A stretch of 64,000 nt of DNA from an uncultured Bacilli bacterium. GTDB lineage: Bacteria; Bacillota_I; Bacilli_A; RFN20; CAG-288. The notes under the pieces were generated by a model that saw only the letters and a list, made by a program, of their open reading frames with translations, was not told where the DNA came from and made no database searches. The position numbers and the translations under genes are program-made. Location: assembly GCA_944349335.1 (NCBI GenBank), contig CALVMW010000001.1, positions 330,309 through 394,308 of the forward strand, given 5' to 3'. Numbering within the stretch: the stretch's first letter is position 1; each line of letters starts with the position of its first letter. Shown here in pieces: positions 26,534 to 35,212 of this stretch.

Positions 26534-27414
26534 TCAAGAGAAACGATCTGATAATCAAGAGAACCTAATCCATGTTCATAGCTAGCTTCGATAGTTCTAA
26601 TAGCATGTTTATCAAGCATCCTTTTAACTAAAGAAGCTTTCTCTTGATCATTAGAATTCATTACAGCATCATAACAAGCTTTATCTAAAACCACAGGATC
26701 AAGAGAAGCAAAGAGACCAATATCATTCATCTCTGGTTCTTTCGGATGAGCATTGCAATCACAATCGATAGAAAGTCGATTAGCAACATTAATATAAGCC
26801 ATATTTCCCATACCTTTATAAGTGATTATCGCTTTACAGGCATCAGCCATCGACTCAAGGAAAGCATCCTGTTTAGGAAGATTAGACCATACTTGAACAG
26901 AATCAGTTGTCTCTTCTGCTGAATGAATATAAGCTTTACCAGCAGTAGAGGCGATACCGATACTGATATTTTTTAAAGCTCCTTCACAACCCGCCATCTC
27001 ATGTCCTTTAAAATGAGAAAGAACTAAAATAGAATCATACTTTTTAAAATTGATACCGACAATATCTTTATCAAGATGAAAACCTTTATAAACTGGGATA
27101 GAAAATTCACCCTGCTCACCCATAATATCAACATCAGCAATAGATAAAAATCCGTGATCTTTAATAGTTTCCTAATGTTTTTTAGGATCTTGCCTACTAC
27201 CACCATAAGCAGTATTGCATTCGATAATAGTTCCTTTTAATGACTTAACTATATCACCGATGAGTTCAGAATGAAGATAATTATGACCTCCATATTCACC
27301 AGTTGATATTTTTACACCGACTTTTCCTTTTAAAGTTACACCTAATTTTTTATAAATCTTAAGAAGTGAAGAAGGAGTTATCTATTTTGTAAAATAGACT
27401 TTTGACTTTTACAT
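26530..27414 (-). pseudogene. DUF362 protein gene inactivated by three nonsense codons
   Basis: Read from the ATG at 27414 (with a GAGGTG site upstream) the frame runs 295 codons to the TAA at 26530 and matches the DUF362 family throughout: VYFTK, ITPSSLLKIYKKLGV, LKGKVGVKISTGEYGG, NTAYGGSRQDPKKH, then a conserved C-terminal half (FKGHEMAGCEGALKNISIG, DCDCNAHPKEPEMNDIG). Three in-frame stops interrupt it: TAA at codon 2 (27411-27409), TAG at codon 11 (27384-27382) and TAG at codon 81 (27174-27172). There is no frameshift. The last intact stretch could at most make about 197 residues from an internal ATG at 27123. No ferredoxin cysteines are present. DUF362 function is not established. Confidence 0.9.
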
Positions 27415-27738
27415 AAAACACCTCACCTTTTCTATAAATATTATAAAAGATAACAAAATGGATAAAAATATTTTTATAATTAAAAAATAAAAAGCTTATT
27501 GCTTAAAACTAAGTCAATTTTACCTTCAATCTAGTATCTCAAAGAACATTTTTTACTCAAATCTATAGTCAAAACTAAAGATTCATATAAACTCTTTAAA
27601 CACATAAATATCCATAGAAACATCTATAGAAACATCCATTACTAGTATAAATACTACCGACAATTTCAATTAAAATAGTACTATAATCAGCAATTTCTTT
27701 AATATATTATGTTTGTTCTGCACCATATTTTCATTTTA
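27415..27738. other. AT-rich intergenic region at the island's left edge
   Basis: This 324-bp stretch has no recognisable gene. It contains short internal repeats of ATAGAAACATC (27614-27634 region). On the minus strand near 27700 a short frame reads KEIADYST, which resembles KEIADHST near 29210; both may be scraps of the same gene. No promoter with good spacing is evident. Confidence 0.4.
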
Positions 27739-29013
27739 TCAGTCCTTCAGACATCCAATTGGAACCACATATACTCCATCCTTCCTTCTGTACGCGTAAT
27801 CTCCAACCCCAATTAAAACCATCAAAAAGGAGGGGGCTTTCATTTTATTTATATCAATTTTATTCTTTAATGTCTTAAGATTTTCTGCACCATCTTCTAT
27901 CAGCTTATCTCCGCCAAGTTTCACTTCAATTAATCCATAAGACCCATTTCTTAAATGAACCACCGCATCACATTCCAATCCCGTTTTATCTCGAAAATGA
28001 TATACTTTTCCATTCAGTGCATCCGCAAATACCCTTAAATCTCTAATGCACATTGTTTCAAATAGCAAACCAAATGTATTCAGGTCTCCAATCAGATCCT
28101 GAGGACCTAATCCCAGTGCGGCAACTGCAATAGAAGGATCAACAAAATAACGTGTATTAGAAGTTCGTATTGCTGTTTTAGAACGAAGATTCGGAATCCA
28201 GGCTTCCATTTCCTCAATTACAAATATTTTTTGTAATGCATTGATATAAGAATATATCGTGTCCGTGTCAAAAAAATCCACTTCATTTGCCATAATATCG
28301 TCCTTAAGTAAAGTATTTGTTGCCTGTAAACCCTGGTTTCTAGCATATGAGCGCATTAGACGCTTTACTCGATCCGGATTTCTTGTGATTCCATCAGCTC
28401 TAGATATATCAGATTTTACAACCGCATCATAATAGTCAAAAGCCTGCTCAAGAGCAGTCTTTCCTTTTAGGTCAGTTGCTCTAGGCCAGCCTCCGCGACA
28501 CACCAAAAAAGCCAATTGATTCAAATCAAGTGAATTTTCGCCTTTAATCTGTTCCGGTGTCTCAAAAAGTGCTTTTAAACTAACCTCTCCAGTTGAGTCC
28601 AAAGATTCATATAAGCTCATCGGACGCATCAATATCCACGAGAACCGTCCTGTTCCAGTATGATGAATATGCTCAAAAGAAGCAGGAACTGCAGAGCCAG
28701 TTAAAATAAATTGTCCCATTTCATTTCTGTGATCAACCTCAAATCTAACGGCATCCCACAGCTTCGGAGCAATCTGCCATTCATCGACAAGACGCGGAGT
28801 TTTTCCTTTTAAAAGTCTCCCTGGATTTATTTCTGCCATTGCCAGATTTTGTTGTTCTTTTTCTGGATCTGCCATATAAAGAATACTGCCGGCAATCTGC
28901 TCAGCCGTTGTAGTTTTTCCACACCATTTAGCACATTCAATCAAAATAGCGCCTTTTCCAAGTAGCCGTTTTTCTAATATCTTATCTGCAATTCTTGGTT
29001 TATATTTTCTCAT
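27739..29013 (-). CDS. AAA-family ATPase with DUF4143 C-terminal domain
   Basis: This belongs to the large family of standalone ATP-binding proteins with an AAA_14-type ATPase and a C-terminal DUF4143 domain that has a nuclease-like core. Walker A is in CAKWCGKTTTAEQ (about residues 27-39), the RLVDEWQIAPKLWD segment matches the Walker B region, and LTGSAVP is the sensor motif. The C-terminal part has FRDKTGLECDAVVHL and GSYGLIEVKLGGD, the E-x-D...E-V-K pattern of DUF4143. At 424 residues it is complete. Cellular role of these proteins is unknown. Its bases are less AT-rich than the neighbouring chromosome, consistent with transfer. Confidence 0.88.
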   Translation of the reverse strand: MRKYKPRIADKILEKRLLGKGAILIECAKWCGKTTTAEQIAGSILYMADPEKEQQNLAMAEINPGRLLKGKTPRLVDEWQIAPKLWDAVRFEVDHRNEMGQFILTGSAVPASFEHIHHTGTGRFSWILMRPMSLYESLDSTGEVSLKALFETPEQIKGENSLDLNQLAFLVCRGGWPRATDLKGKTALEQAFDYYDAVVKSDISRADGITRNPDRVKRLMRSYARNQGLQATNTLLKDDIMANEVDFFDTDTIYSYINALQKIFVIEEMEAWIPNLRSKTAIRTSNTRYFVDPSIAVAALGLGPQDLIGDLNTFGLLFETMCIRDLRVFADALNGKVYHFRDKTGLECDAVVHLRNGSYGLIEVKLGGDKLIEDGAENLKTLKNKIDINKMKAPSFLMVLIGVGDYAYRRKDGVYVVPIGCLKD

Positions 29014-29330
29014 TTAACTTAAGCCTCCTGCCGCATAATATGAATTTATATTTTCTTCTATTTACTTAAAGTATATCTATTTTTCGGCATTTTGGCTCGT
29101 TTAAATTCTTTTTATAAATACTTAACACTAACAACAGAAATTATATCTGCTGCTTTTTAGTTTAATTTTTAATACCTATATCCACATCAATACAGGTAGA
29201 ATGATCAGCAATTTCTTTATAAACTCCTGCTTGTCTTATATTTATAGAAATATAAACTTCTTTAGAATTTATATAGCCACGCTATAAATGCATAGTGCTA
29301 TATGTATTGCACGACATTTTTCTTAAATCT
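29014..29330. other. Intergenic region between two ATPase genes with a short gene remnant
   Basis: This 317-bp stretch contains no complete gene. On the minus strand from about 29282 to 29168 a 38-codon frame (IRQAGVYKEIADHSTCIDVD in part) ends in TAA with no start, and looks like the 3' scrap of an unidentified gene. Confidence 0.4.
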
Positions 29331-30626
29331 TTATTTTTCAAGGCAATTTGAATCAAGGAGAAAATCATAGATATTTATAGTAAGGATACCATATTCATCA
29401 TACTGGGGTGGAACTATGTCTCTAGTAATAATGATTTTCTTAAAAGAATCATCAATCTTTCTGAATGGTCTAACCTCGTTAGTACGCTTTTTTTCATCAG
29501 GCAAAGTATAGGCAGATTGAATATAATATCTAGAAGAGCCTAGATTACATACAAAATCAACTTCCAACTGCTTACGTGTCACTGTCCCGTTGTAATCTTT
29601 TTCAGCGATAGGTACAACTCCGACGTCCACACTATAACCACGCATACGAAGCTCATTATAAATCACATTTTCCATAGAATGGGTCTGTTCAAACTGTCGG
29701 AAGTTAATTCTTGCATTCCTCAGTCCAAGGTCAGAAAAATAATATTTTTGAGGAGTTTCAATATATGCCTTTCCCTTGATGTCATAACGTTTAGCAGACT
29801 CAACCAGGAATGAATCTTCAAAATAATCAAGATACTTTTTAATGGTATTAGCTGTAATTTTAGATTTCTTCACCGTCCGAAAAATATTTTTAAGCTTCTC
29901 TGGATTAGTCAGAGATCCGATTGCAGAAGAAAGAATATTCAAAAGATCTTCTAATTCACCAATGTTTTTAACATGGTTCCTCCTGACTATATCCTGGATA
30001 TATATTTCACTGAAGAGACTCTGTAATGCCATAGCTTTATCATTAGCTCCGTCGCGCAGAACGACTAAAGGAATACCTCCATAGAGCATGTATTCTGATA
30101 ATCCCATATATTTATCCCCTTTATATACAGACATAAATTCTGCAAAGCTCAAAGGGTACATATGAACTTCATCACCACGACCTGCAAATTCAGTAGCGAT
30201 ATCTTTTGAAAGAAGTTTTGCATGACTTCCTGTCAAAAATACATCTATGTTATCCTGGCGTAAATAACTATTCATCACAGCTTCAAAACAATCTAACATC
30301 TGAATTTCATCAAGCAGCAAATAATACTTTCCATCATCAACAACTTTAGTTCGAATGTAAGCCATGAATTTTTCCGGGTCTACACCACGCTTTTCCTTCT
30401 CAATTCTAATAAGGCTTTCACCGATTAAGTATAGATCTTCCGCTGAATCAAAGGCAAAACGTATGATATGATCAGAATCCACACCACTCTCTAGTAAATG
30501 ATGATAAAAAAGGTTATTAAGCAGATAGGATTTACCACACCTACGAATACCAGTGATGATTTTAATGAGTCCGTTGTTTTTTCTCTTTATCAATTTATCC
30601 AGGTAGAAATTTCTGCAGATCTCCAT
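29331..30626 (-). CDS. AAA-family ATPase with DUF4143 C-terminal domain
   Basis: Walker A is TGIRRCGKSYLL (about residues 25-36), YYLLLDEIQMLD is Walker B, FLTGSHAKLLS the sensor motif and EFAGRGDEVHMYPLSFAEF the family signature after it. The C-terminal DUF4143 part shows YFSDLGLRNARINF and KQLEVDFVCNLG. At 431 residues it is full length. It differs clearly from the neighbour at 27739 but is closely related to the truncated copy at 30816. AGGTTATTAA lies upstream of the ATG. Function unknown; this family is scattered in gut Bacillota and often sits in islands. Confidence 0.88.
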   Translation of the reverse strand: MEICRNFYLDKLIKRKNNGLIKIITGIRRCGKSYLLNNLFYHHLLESGVDSDHIIRFAFDSAEDLYLIGESLIRIEKEKRGVDPEKFMAYIRTKVVDDGKYYLLLDEIQMLDCFEAVMNSYLRQDNIDVFLTGSHAKLLSKDIATEFAGRGDEVHMYPLSFAEFMSVYKGDKYMGLSEYMLYGGIPLVVLRDGANDKAMALQSLFSEIYIQDIVRRNHVKNIGELEDLLNILSSAIGSLTNPEKLKNIFRTVKKSKITANTIKKYLDYFEDSFLVESAKRYDIKGKAYIETPQKYYFSDLGLRNARINFRQFEQTHSMENVIYNELRMRGYSVDVGVVPIAEKDYNGTVTRKQLEVDFVCNLGSSRYYIQSAYTLPDEKKRTNEVRPFRKIDDSFKKIIITRDIVPPQYDEYGILTINIYDFLLDSNCLEK

Positions 30627-30815
30627 TTAATAACCTCCTTAGAAAATATTTTTGCAACCTGACACTATTTTCTGTTCTATTTTATCATTAAGCAAGAAAT
30701 AGCTCAATATAACAAAAGAGAATTAGAAAGGATTTTTGCAACTTTTGCTATTTTTCTGTTTTAAGATTTGACAGTCCATAATATATAAAAGGTTGACTTC
30801 AAAAACATATATTAT

Positions 30816-31502
30816 TTAAAAACTAGCATAACTACCTACAGAAGAAGCAAGAACATCAACCAGTTCCTCCAATTCCTCCTTATTGCGTACTTTGTGCCGC
30901 TCCACGATATCCAATAAATAAAATTTTTGAAATAGTGTTGTCAGATATTCCGCTTTATCTTCTGGTTCATCCATATAAAGAATCAGCGTCAATCCACCAT
31001 ATACTACATAATCGTCCCAAGCTTCTTCTAGCGTTCCCGGATAAACAGAAATATATTCTTGAAAACAGAGTAGATAGACATGGATTTCATCACCACGACC
31101 ACGGAACTCTGTAATGACACCTGAAGAAAGAAATTTAGAATTACTACCGGTAACATAGATATCTATGTTAGGAATATGCATCAGGCTGTTCAACATATCC
31201 TCAAATTCGTCCATGTACTGCACTTCATCAAGAATAATGTAGTAATCACCTTTATCTTGAATTCTTTCCTCTATATACCGAAGCATAGCATCCGGATTAC
31301 GGAGCTCTTTATTTCTATGGTCATCTAGAGCAATTTCAATTATATGGTCTTTCAAAATACCTTCTTCCAACAAATGATTATGAAACAAGTGAAATAGCAG
31401 ATAAGATTTACCACATCGCCGGACACCGGTCACTACTTTAATCAAACCATTTTTCTTCTTGCAAATCAATTTATTCAAATACACATCGCACTTGATTTCC
31501 AT
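30816..31502 (-). pseudogene. C-terminally truncated AAA/DUF4143 ATPase
   Basis: The N-terminal 228 residues parallel the gene at 29331 almost motif for motif: KKKNGLIKVVTGVRRCGKSY for Walker A, YYIILDEVQYMDEF for Walker B, YVTGSNSKFLSS, then EFRGRGDEIHVY. It stops after ASSVGSYASF, where the relative continues for about 200 more residues, so the DUF4143 part is lost. I start at the ATG at 31502 (GGAG site upstream) rather than the in-frame 31538. Either a decayed copy or a short ATPase; decay is more likely. Confidence 0.75.
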
Positions 31503-31559
31503 AAAAATTCTCCGCTCCGAATAAAAGTGCATAGTCACCTATATTCGGAATATATTATA

Positions 31560-31676
31560 TTTGGAGAAGAATCATCAAGAGTTTTTATCCCTATAATTGA
31601 TGGAAAAGCAAAAATCATTTTTTACGCTATATGTAAAAAAGATAAGATTAATATACTTAATAAAATCAAAAAATAG
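31560..31676 (+). pseudogene. 3' remnant of an unidentified gene
   Basis: A 38-codon plus-strand frame with no start codon (SSRVFIPIIDGKAKIIFYAI in part, then a Lys-rich end) runs to TAG. Base composition and codon choice look like the chromosome rather than the island. It may be the tail of a gene cut off when island DNA arrived. Identity unknown. Confidence 0.35.
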
Positions 31677-31731
31677 GTTAATAATTATAATTAAATCTTC
31701 TTACCTCAATTAATGAATAAATATTACTAAT

Positions 31732-31753
31732 AAAAAAGTCCGATTTCTCGGAC
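31732..31753 (-). terminator. Terminator-like hairpin
   Basis: Stem GTCCGA with TCGGAC and a TTTC loop, followed on the minus strand by T6 (31737-31732). It has no gene directly upstream except, through the repeat at 31795-31860, the HNH gene. Confidence 0.7.
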
Positions 31754-31794
31754 AACATCTTTATTTTCCTTATATCAAAATATTAATCATAAGT

Positions 31795-31860
31795 TGCCTA
31801 CATACTACGCTTTTGATACATTGCACACCCTTACAACGGCAACAACGGCAACTTTTAAAG
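31795..31860. repeat. Island repeat, copy A (right-end type)
   Basis: About 65 bp nearly identical to 33982-34046: both run through TACTACGCTTTTGATACATT, then TTGCACACCC and end in AACGGCAACTTTTAA. The GCACACCC and GGCAAC motifs recur inverted at 33734-33795, as expected for transposable-element ends. Confidence 0.8.
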
Positions 31861-31861
31861 T

Positions 31862-31890
31862 AAAAAAAGGATGGTTGTCGCCCACCACCC
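31862..31890 (-). terminator. Terminator of the HNH endonuclease gene
   Basis: Stem GGATGGT (31869-31875) with ACCACCC (31884-31890), one G-U pair, 8-nt loop, followed on the minus strand by T7 (31868-31862). Confidence 0.8.
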
Positions 31891-31920
31891 AATTCTTTGC
31901 AAGGAGGCTCTCATAGAACT

Positions 31921-32907
31921 TTAGCCTTGTTTACTTACCTCCTTATCCAAGTTTTTAGCGAGTTTCGTGAAAACGTAGTTGTATTTGACATAGGTCTTTC
32001 CACCAAAGTCTTTATTGTTCGTCGTGCGAAGTCCATATGGATTGAAACCCAAATCCTCTCCTTCCAAGTCTTCCTTGGCATCAGTGTTTTCTACGACGAG
32101 CTCGCTTATGTAAAGGTTGTTAGTTGGGTTCCCAGAATATGAGTTGATATTCCTTAGGTTAACGTTTTGATAGTATTCATCTGCTGTTTTGCTGTACGAA
32201 ACATTGAAATAGATATCGAAAGCATACAAATAGTCCATTGGCACAAAGTAATGCGACAAATAGGTGTTAATCAACATGCATTTATCAAGCAGGTCCTGGA
32301 TCAATGACTTTAAACCAACGTCGTAACTTCTTATGACTACGAGGTGGCTTTGCGTACTTGATGGTACAAATAAGGAAAAACCACTTTCCTTGGAAAAGAC
32401 ATTGACGTTTTCGGAATCAAAGACCTCTCGGATGAAGTCAAAAATAGCGCTTGTCTTGACTAGTCTCAAATCAATCAGAATCTCTCCGCAGAATTTCTGC
32501 TTTTTCGAGGCTTTAACAAGTTGTTTAAAATGCCTGATGCCATAGGCTGAATCATATAGTGTAGGGTGGCTTAAGTTTTCATTATGGTTGCTTTGGTTGA
32601 CGATCTCATAATGATTTTCCACCTTCACAACCTTGAATGACTGGCCGTTGGCGTTGAAGCAAATCTTATCAGCCTTCTCGTCATTAGTTAGGATATGGCA
32701 ACAAATCAAATTGTGATCAGCTGTTTTCCCACCTTTTGACTGAGGATAGATATGATCTAAATTCCACCCAAATTCGCTGTTACGATCATCATAAGCGGAT
32801 TTAACCATTGTTCTGCCAGCGAAATCCACCGCCTTCGTTTGCTTTCCATACCTTGTCGTCCATAAACGCATTGCGGTCTCTCTGTTAACAATCATTTCTT
32901 CTTTCAT
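31921..32907 (-). CDS. HNH endonuclease family protein
   Basis: An N-terminal HNH nuclease is clear: FGWNLDHIYPQSKGGKTADH followed by NLICCHILTNDEKADK gives the D-H, N and H/K positions of the beta-beta-alpha metal site. It is preceded by RETAMRLWTTRYGKQTKAVD. The C-terminal 220 residues match nothing I know. At 328 residues from the ATG at 32907 it appears complete. Start choice is uncertain: the ATG lacks a good site, while a strong AGGAGG (32949-32944) lies about 37 nt upstream inside the longer frame. Likely a defence or mobile-element nuclease, by context. Confidence 0.75.
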   Translation of the reverse strand: MKEEMIVNRETAMRLWTTRYGKQTKAVDFAGRTMVKSAYDDRNSEFGWNLDHIYPQSKGGKTADHNLICCHILTNDEKADKICFNANGQSFKVVKVENHYEIVNQSNHNENLSHPTLYDSAYGIRHFKQLVKASKKQKFCGEILIDLRLVKTSAIFDFIREVFDSENVNVFSKESGFSLFVPSSTQSHLVVIRSYDVGLKSLIQDLLDKCMLINTYLSHYFVPMDYLYAFDIYFNVSYSKTADEYYQNVNLRNINSYSGNPTNNLYISELVVENTDAKEDLEGEDLGFNPYGLRTTNNKDFGGKTYVKYNYVFTKLAKNLDKEVSKQG

Positions 32908-33154
32908 AATTAATTCTTTCAACAAGAAAAAACTATGAGTTAACCTCCTTTCGTAAGGTAACAAATGCAATGATTGACTATAGGGCGACCTATTGCTGAT
33001 ACCTCAATGGGTAGTTCTCTTGACAGCTTTGACAGAAAACTTTATCAATCTACTCTACTTAAAGAGCGGTAAGATTCGTTCCTTACAAAAAAATTATATA
33101 GGAAAACAGGAAGAAAAGATATGTAAATTTTGTGAAAACAAAAAGACCAAGGAT

Positions 33155-33622
33155 TCACTCCTCAGCCTTTATCGTTGTTTCAAAGCCACTATAGAACTTG
33201 AATGTTATTGATTTATCTTTATGCACTATTGCTTTCTCTAAATTGAAATTGAATATTGCTTCATCAAAATCAGTAATGAGTTCACCTTTTTTAAGTGTTT
33301 CTATGAAGATATTAAACTTATTAACTTTTAGTTTTATTTCATTCTTTTTAGTAATAAGTGAATTAAGTTCTACTTCTTTGTTTTTATAAATATCTTTAAA
33401 TTCTGCATACTTTTTTCGCCAAATCGTTTGATCCTGCAGCGTGGTCGTATTCATTTTAACCAATAGTTCAAACTCTTTATTCATATCATTGAGTTCATTA
33501 GATAATGCTTCTATTTGCTTATCCAAAGATGATGCATCAAAAGCTTTGCTTACTGCTTATATAAGATTAGTAATAAGAAGTTCTTTACTCCTAATCATCT
33601 CGTTATAGGCTTTAAGAAACAT
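33155..33622 (-). pseudogene. Large serine recombinase, C-terminal remnant
   Basis: The frame from about 33622 reads FLKAYNEMIRSKELLITNLI, then an in-frame TAA, then AFDASSLDKQIEALSNELND, a long Lys/Glu coiled coil, and the typical recombinase ending KAIVHKDKSITFKFYSGFE. This matches the C-terminal coiled-coil region of large serine integrases/transposases. The catalytic resolvase domain and zinc ribbon are missing. It suggests the island was once mobilised by a serine recombinase. Confidence 0.75.
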
Positions 33623-34068
33623 TTTGATGGGGGTATAAATTGAAAAAAAGTTAAAAAAATATTTCTGGGCAACAAAAAAGACCACCTAGCTCAATTAGAA
33701 CCAGATGGTCAATCAATATTATTAATAAAGATAGGGTGTGCAGTTGCCGTGTTTAGGGGTGTGCAAGGGTGTGCAAAAATAGGGTTGCCGTGTAATAGTG
33801 CACACCTGCCGTTTCAAAGTGAGCCATAAAAATGATGGTTTTTTGATGAATTTTAGAGATTTCGGCTCCCACTATCACAACGGCGTAAATTTAAAAAGTG
33901 GTCATTTAAGCCTAAAATCAAAAAAAAGTCTGCACACCTCTAGTCATCGACTAAGTTTGTATCAGACATGTCGTTCTAATATGCCTGCATACTACGCTTT
34001 TGATACATTGCACACCCTTACAATTGCAACAACGGCAACTTTTAAGACGTAATAATGCGCTATTTCAT
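33623..34068. other. Non-coding region made largely of repeat elements
   Basis: This 446-bp stretch holds repeat copy B and flanking AT-rich DNA. A weak hairpin GACCA/TGGTC lies near 33695-33715. No gene is supported; an open frame across 33798-34052 is explained by the repeat. Confidence 0.6.
33734..34046. repeat. Island repeat, copy B (compound, with inverted ends)
   Basis: The left side begins GGGTGTGCAGTTGCCGTG and repeats GGGTGTGCAA twice more by 33777; the right side ends with TTGCACACCC and GGCAAC, that is, the inverse. An inner part (about 33919-33982) shares AGTCTGCACACC and then CTAAGTTTGTATCAGACATG with 37725-37788. It resembles nested non-autonomous transposable elements (MITE-like). 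Confidence 0.7.
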
Positions 34069-34560
34069 TTAAACAATATGCACAGTTGGTCTTCCGCTAT
34101 AAATAGTTGTTGACTGACGTTTTAAAGTAAATTCTATTTTTTCAGATTCATATATGACTTTATTATCGCTATCATATTGTTTTAAAACTATTGCATATGA
34201 GGCATATCCTAAATTAATAATAGGAATAAAAAAACTTATCTTTTTCAGACTTAAAACTACCCATAGTTTGATAGGTTTTATCCTTTCCCCTTGCTTCGTA
34301 AAAGCATAATAAAGTGTTACAACGCTGTAAGAATATTTATCATTTAATGGGTTATACAAAATATTTATTAAAGAATCGCCTAATACAACGTTTATATTTA
34401 CTATTTCAGCAAGTTGCTCTTTATGTTCTTTTAATATTTTTTCGTCCCATGCTGTTTTGTCGGCATCAACATAAATAATTGGTATTTCAATTGGATCGGC
34501 GAGATTATCACTAAATGAAACAAAAATCGATGGCCTAAATGTACAGAAATGATACAACAC
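34069..34560 (-). CDS. Hypothetical protein
   Basis: A 163-residue protein of unknown family. It has no signal peptide, a moderately hydrophobic segment near residues 100-125 (VVLSLKKISFFIPIINLGYA) and a beta-rich C-terminus (YESEKIEFTLKRQ). It follows the TetR/membrane-protein pair by 13 nt, so it is likely the last gene of that operon. Function unknown. Confidence 0.5.
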   Translation of the reverse strand: MLYHFCTFRPSIFVSFSDNLADPIEIPIIYVDADKTAWDEKILKEHKEQLAEIVNINVVLGDSLINILYNPLNDKYSYSVVTLYYAFTKQGERIKPIKLWVVLSLKKISFFIPIINLGYASYAIVLKQYDSDNKVIYESEKIEFTLKRQSTTIYSGRPTVHIV

Positions 34561-34573
34561 ACCAATTCCAAAT

Positions 34574-35212
34574 TTACGCTACACCACAGCAATCTTTGTT
34601 TTTGTTTAAAGTAATTGCTTTATAAATGAATAATCCAATAACAAAAAGTGAGAACAAGAAAATAGCGCCTTGAGTAAATAATTGCATTAAATACATTGAG
34701 TCATCATTTCCACTTTCAGAGAAGATTTTGATTAAATTAAATTCCATCATTTGTATTGTGTATAGTGCTCCAATTAGACCAAGAAATGACAAGACATATT
34801 GCCTATCGGTTTTATCTTTCTTCACTAGGCTTTTGATGGCAAAAATCATTTTAAGCGTGCCATATAAAGCATAAGCGTAAATGAACCAATCAATAAAATA
34901 GTGAGGAGAGTCCTTATATAAGATTGTTAAGATGAATGCCGCCATCATGGGAGCAAGAACTATTGATAGCGAAATAACACCAGCAAGATAATGACTTGGT
35001 TTTATGTGATATTTTTCTATTGCCCACTGCCACACTTTAAATAGAAGCATGAGATAAGAAAAGATACAGTAATTAATCAAAATCCAATCAAATTTAATAA
35101 TGACAAAAACAAGGTGAATTGTACCTATAATAAAAGGCCCAAGCAGCGATATATAAAACACTATATCACCTCTACTATAAAATTCTCTAATTTTATTGAT
35201 AATCTTTTTCAT
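34574..35212 (-). CDS. Multi-spanning membrane protein of unknown function
   Basis: About six hydrophobic helices are spread over 212 residues (VFYISLLGPFIIGTIHLVF first, ITLNKNKDCC after the last). No transporter signature is visible. The ATG at 35212 lies 20 nt inside the TetR gene, so the two are translationally coupled. A TetR regulator next to a membrane protein often controls its expression in response to a ligand; that is inference here. Confidence 0.65.
   Translation of the reverse strand: MKKIINKIREFYSRGDIVFYISLLGPFIIGTIHLVFVIIKFDWILINYCIFSYLMLLFKVWQWAIEKYHIKPSHYLAGVISLSIVLAPMMAAFILTILYKDSPHYFIDWFIYAYALYGTLKMIFAIKSLVKKDKTDRQYVLSFLGLIGALYTIQMMEFNLIKIFSESGNDDSMYLMQLFTQGAIFLFSLFVIGLFIYKAITLNKNKDCCGVA

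Noticed and set aside
26530..27414. Stop-codon readthrough or reassignment in the DUF362 gene
   Set aside because: Both TAA and TAG would need to be read, yet TAA, TAG and TGA end normal genes here; decay is simpler.
27600..27660. Repeated ATAGAAACATC motif as a CRISPR-like array
   Set aside because: Only two or three imperfect, closely spaced copies with no spacer regularity and no cas genes; no CRISPR array was seen anywhere in the window.
32993..33211. Open frame of 72 codons between the HNH gene and the recombinase remnant
   Set aside because: No ribosome site, no similarity I recognise, and it overlaps the recombinase tail.
33798..34052. Open frame of 84 codons across repeat copy B
   Set aside because: It is repeat sequence; the part shared with 37741-37788 is also repeat, not a gene.
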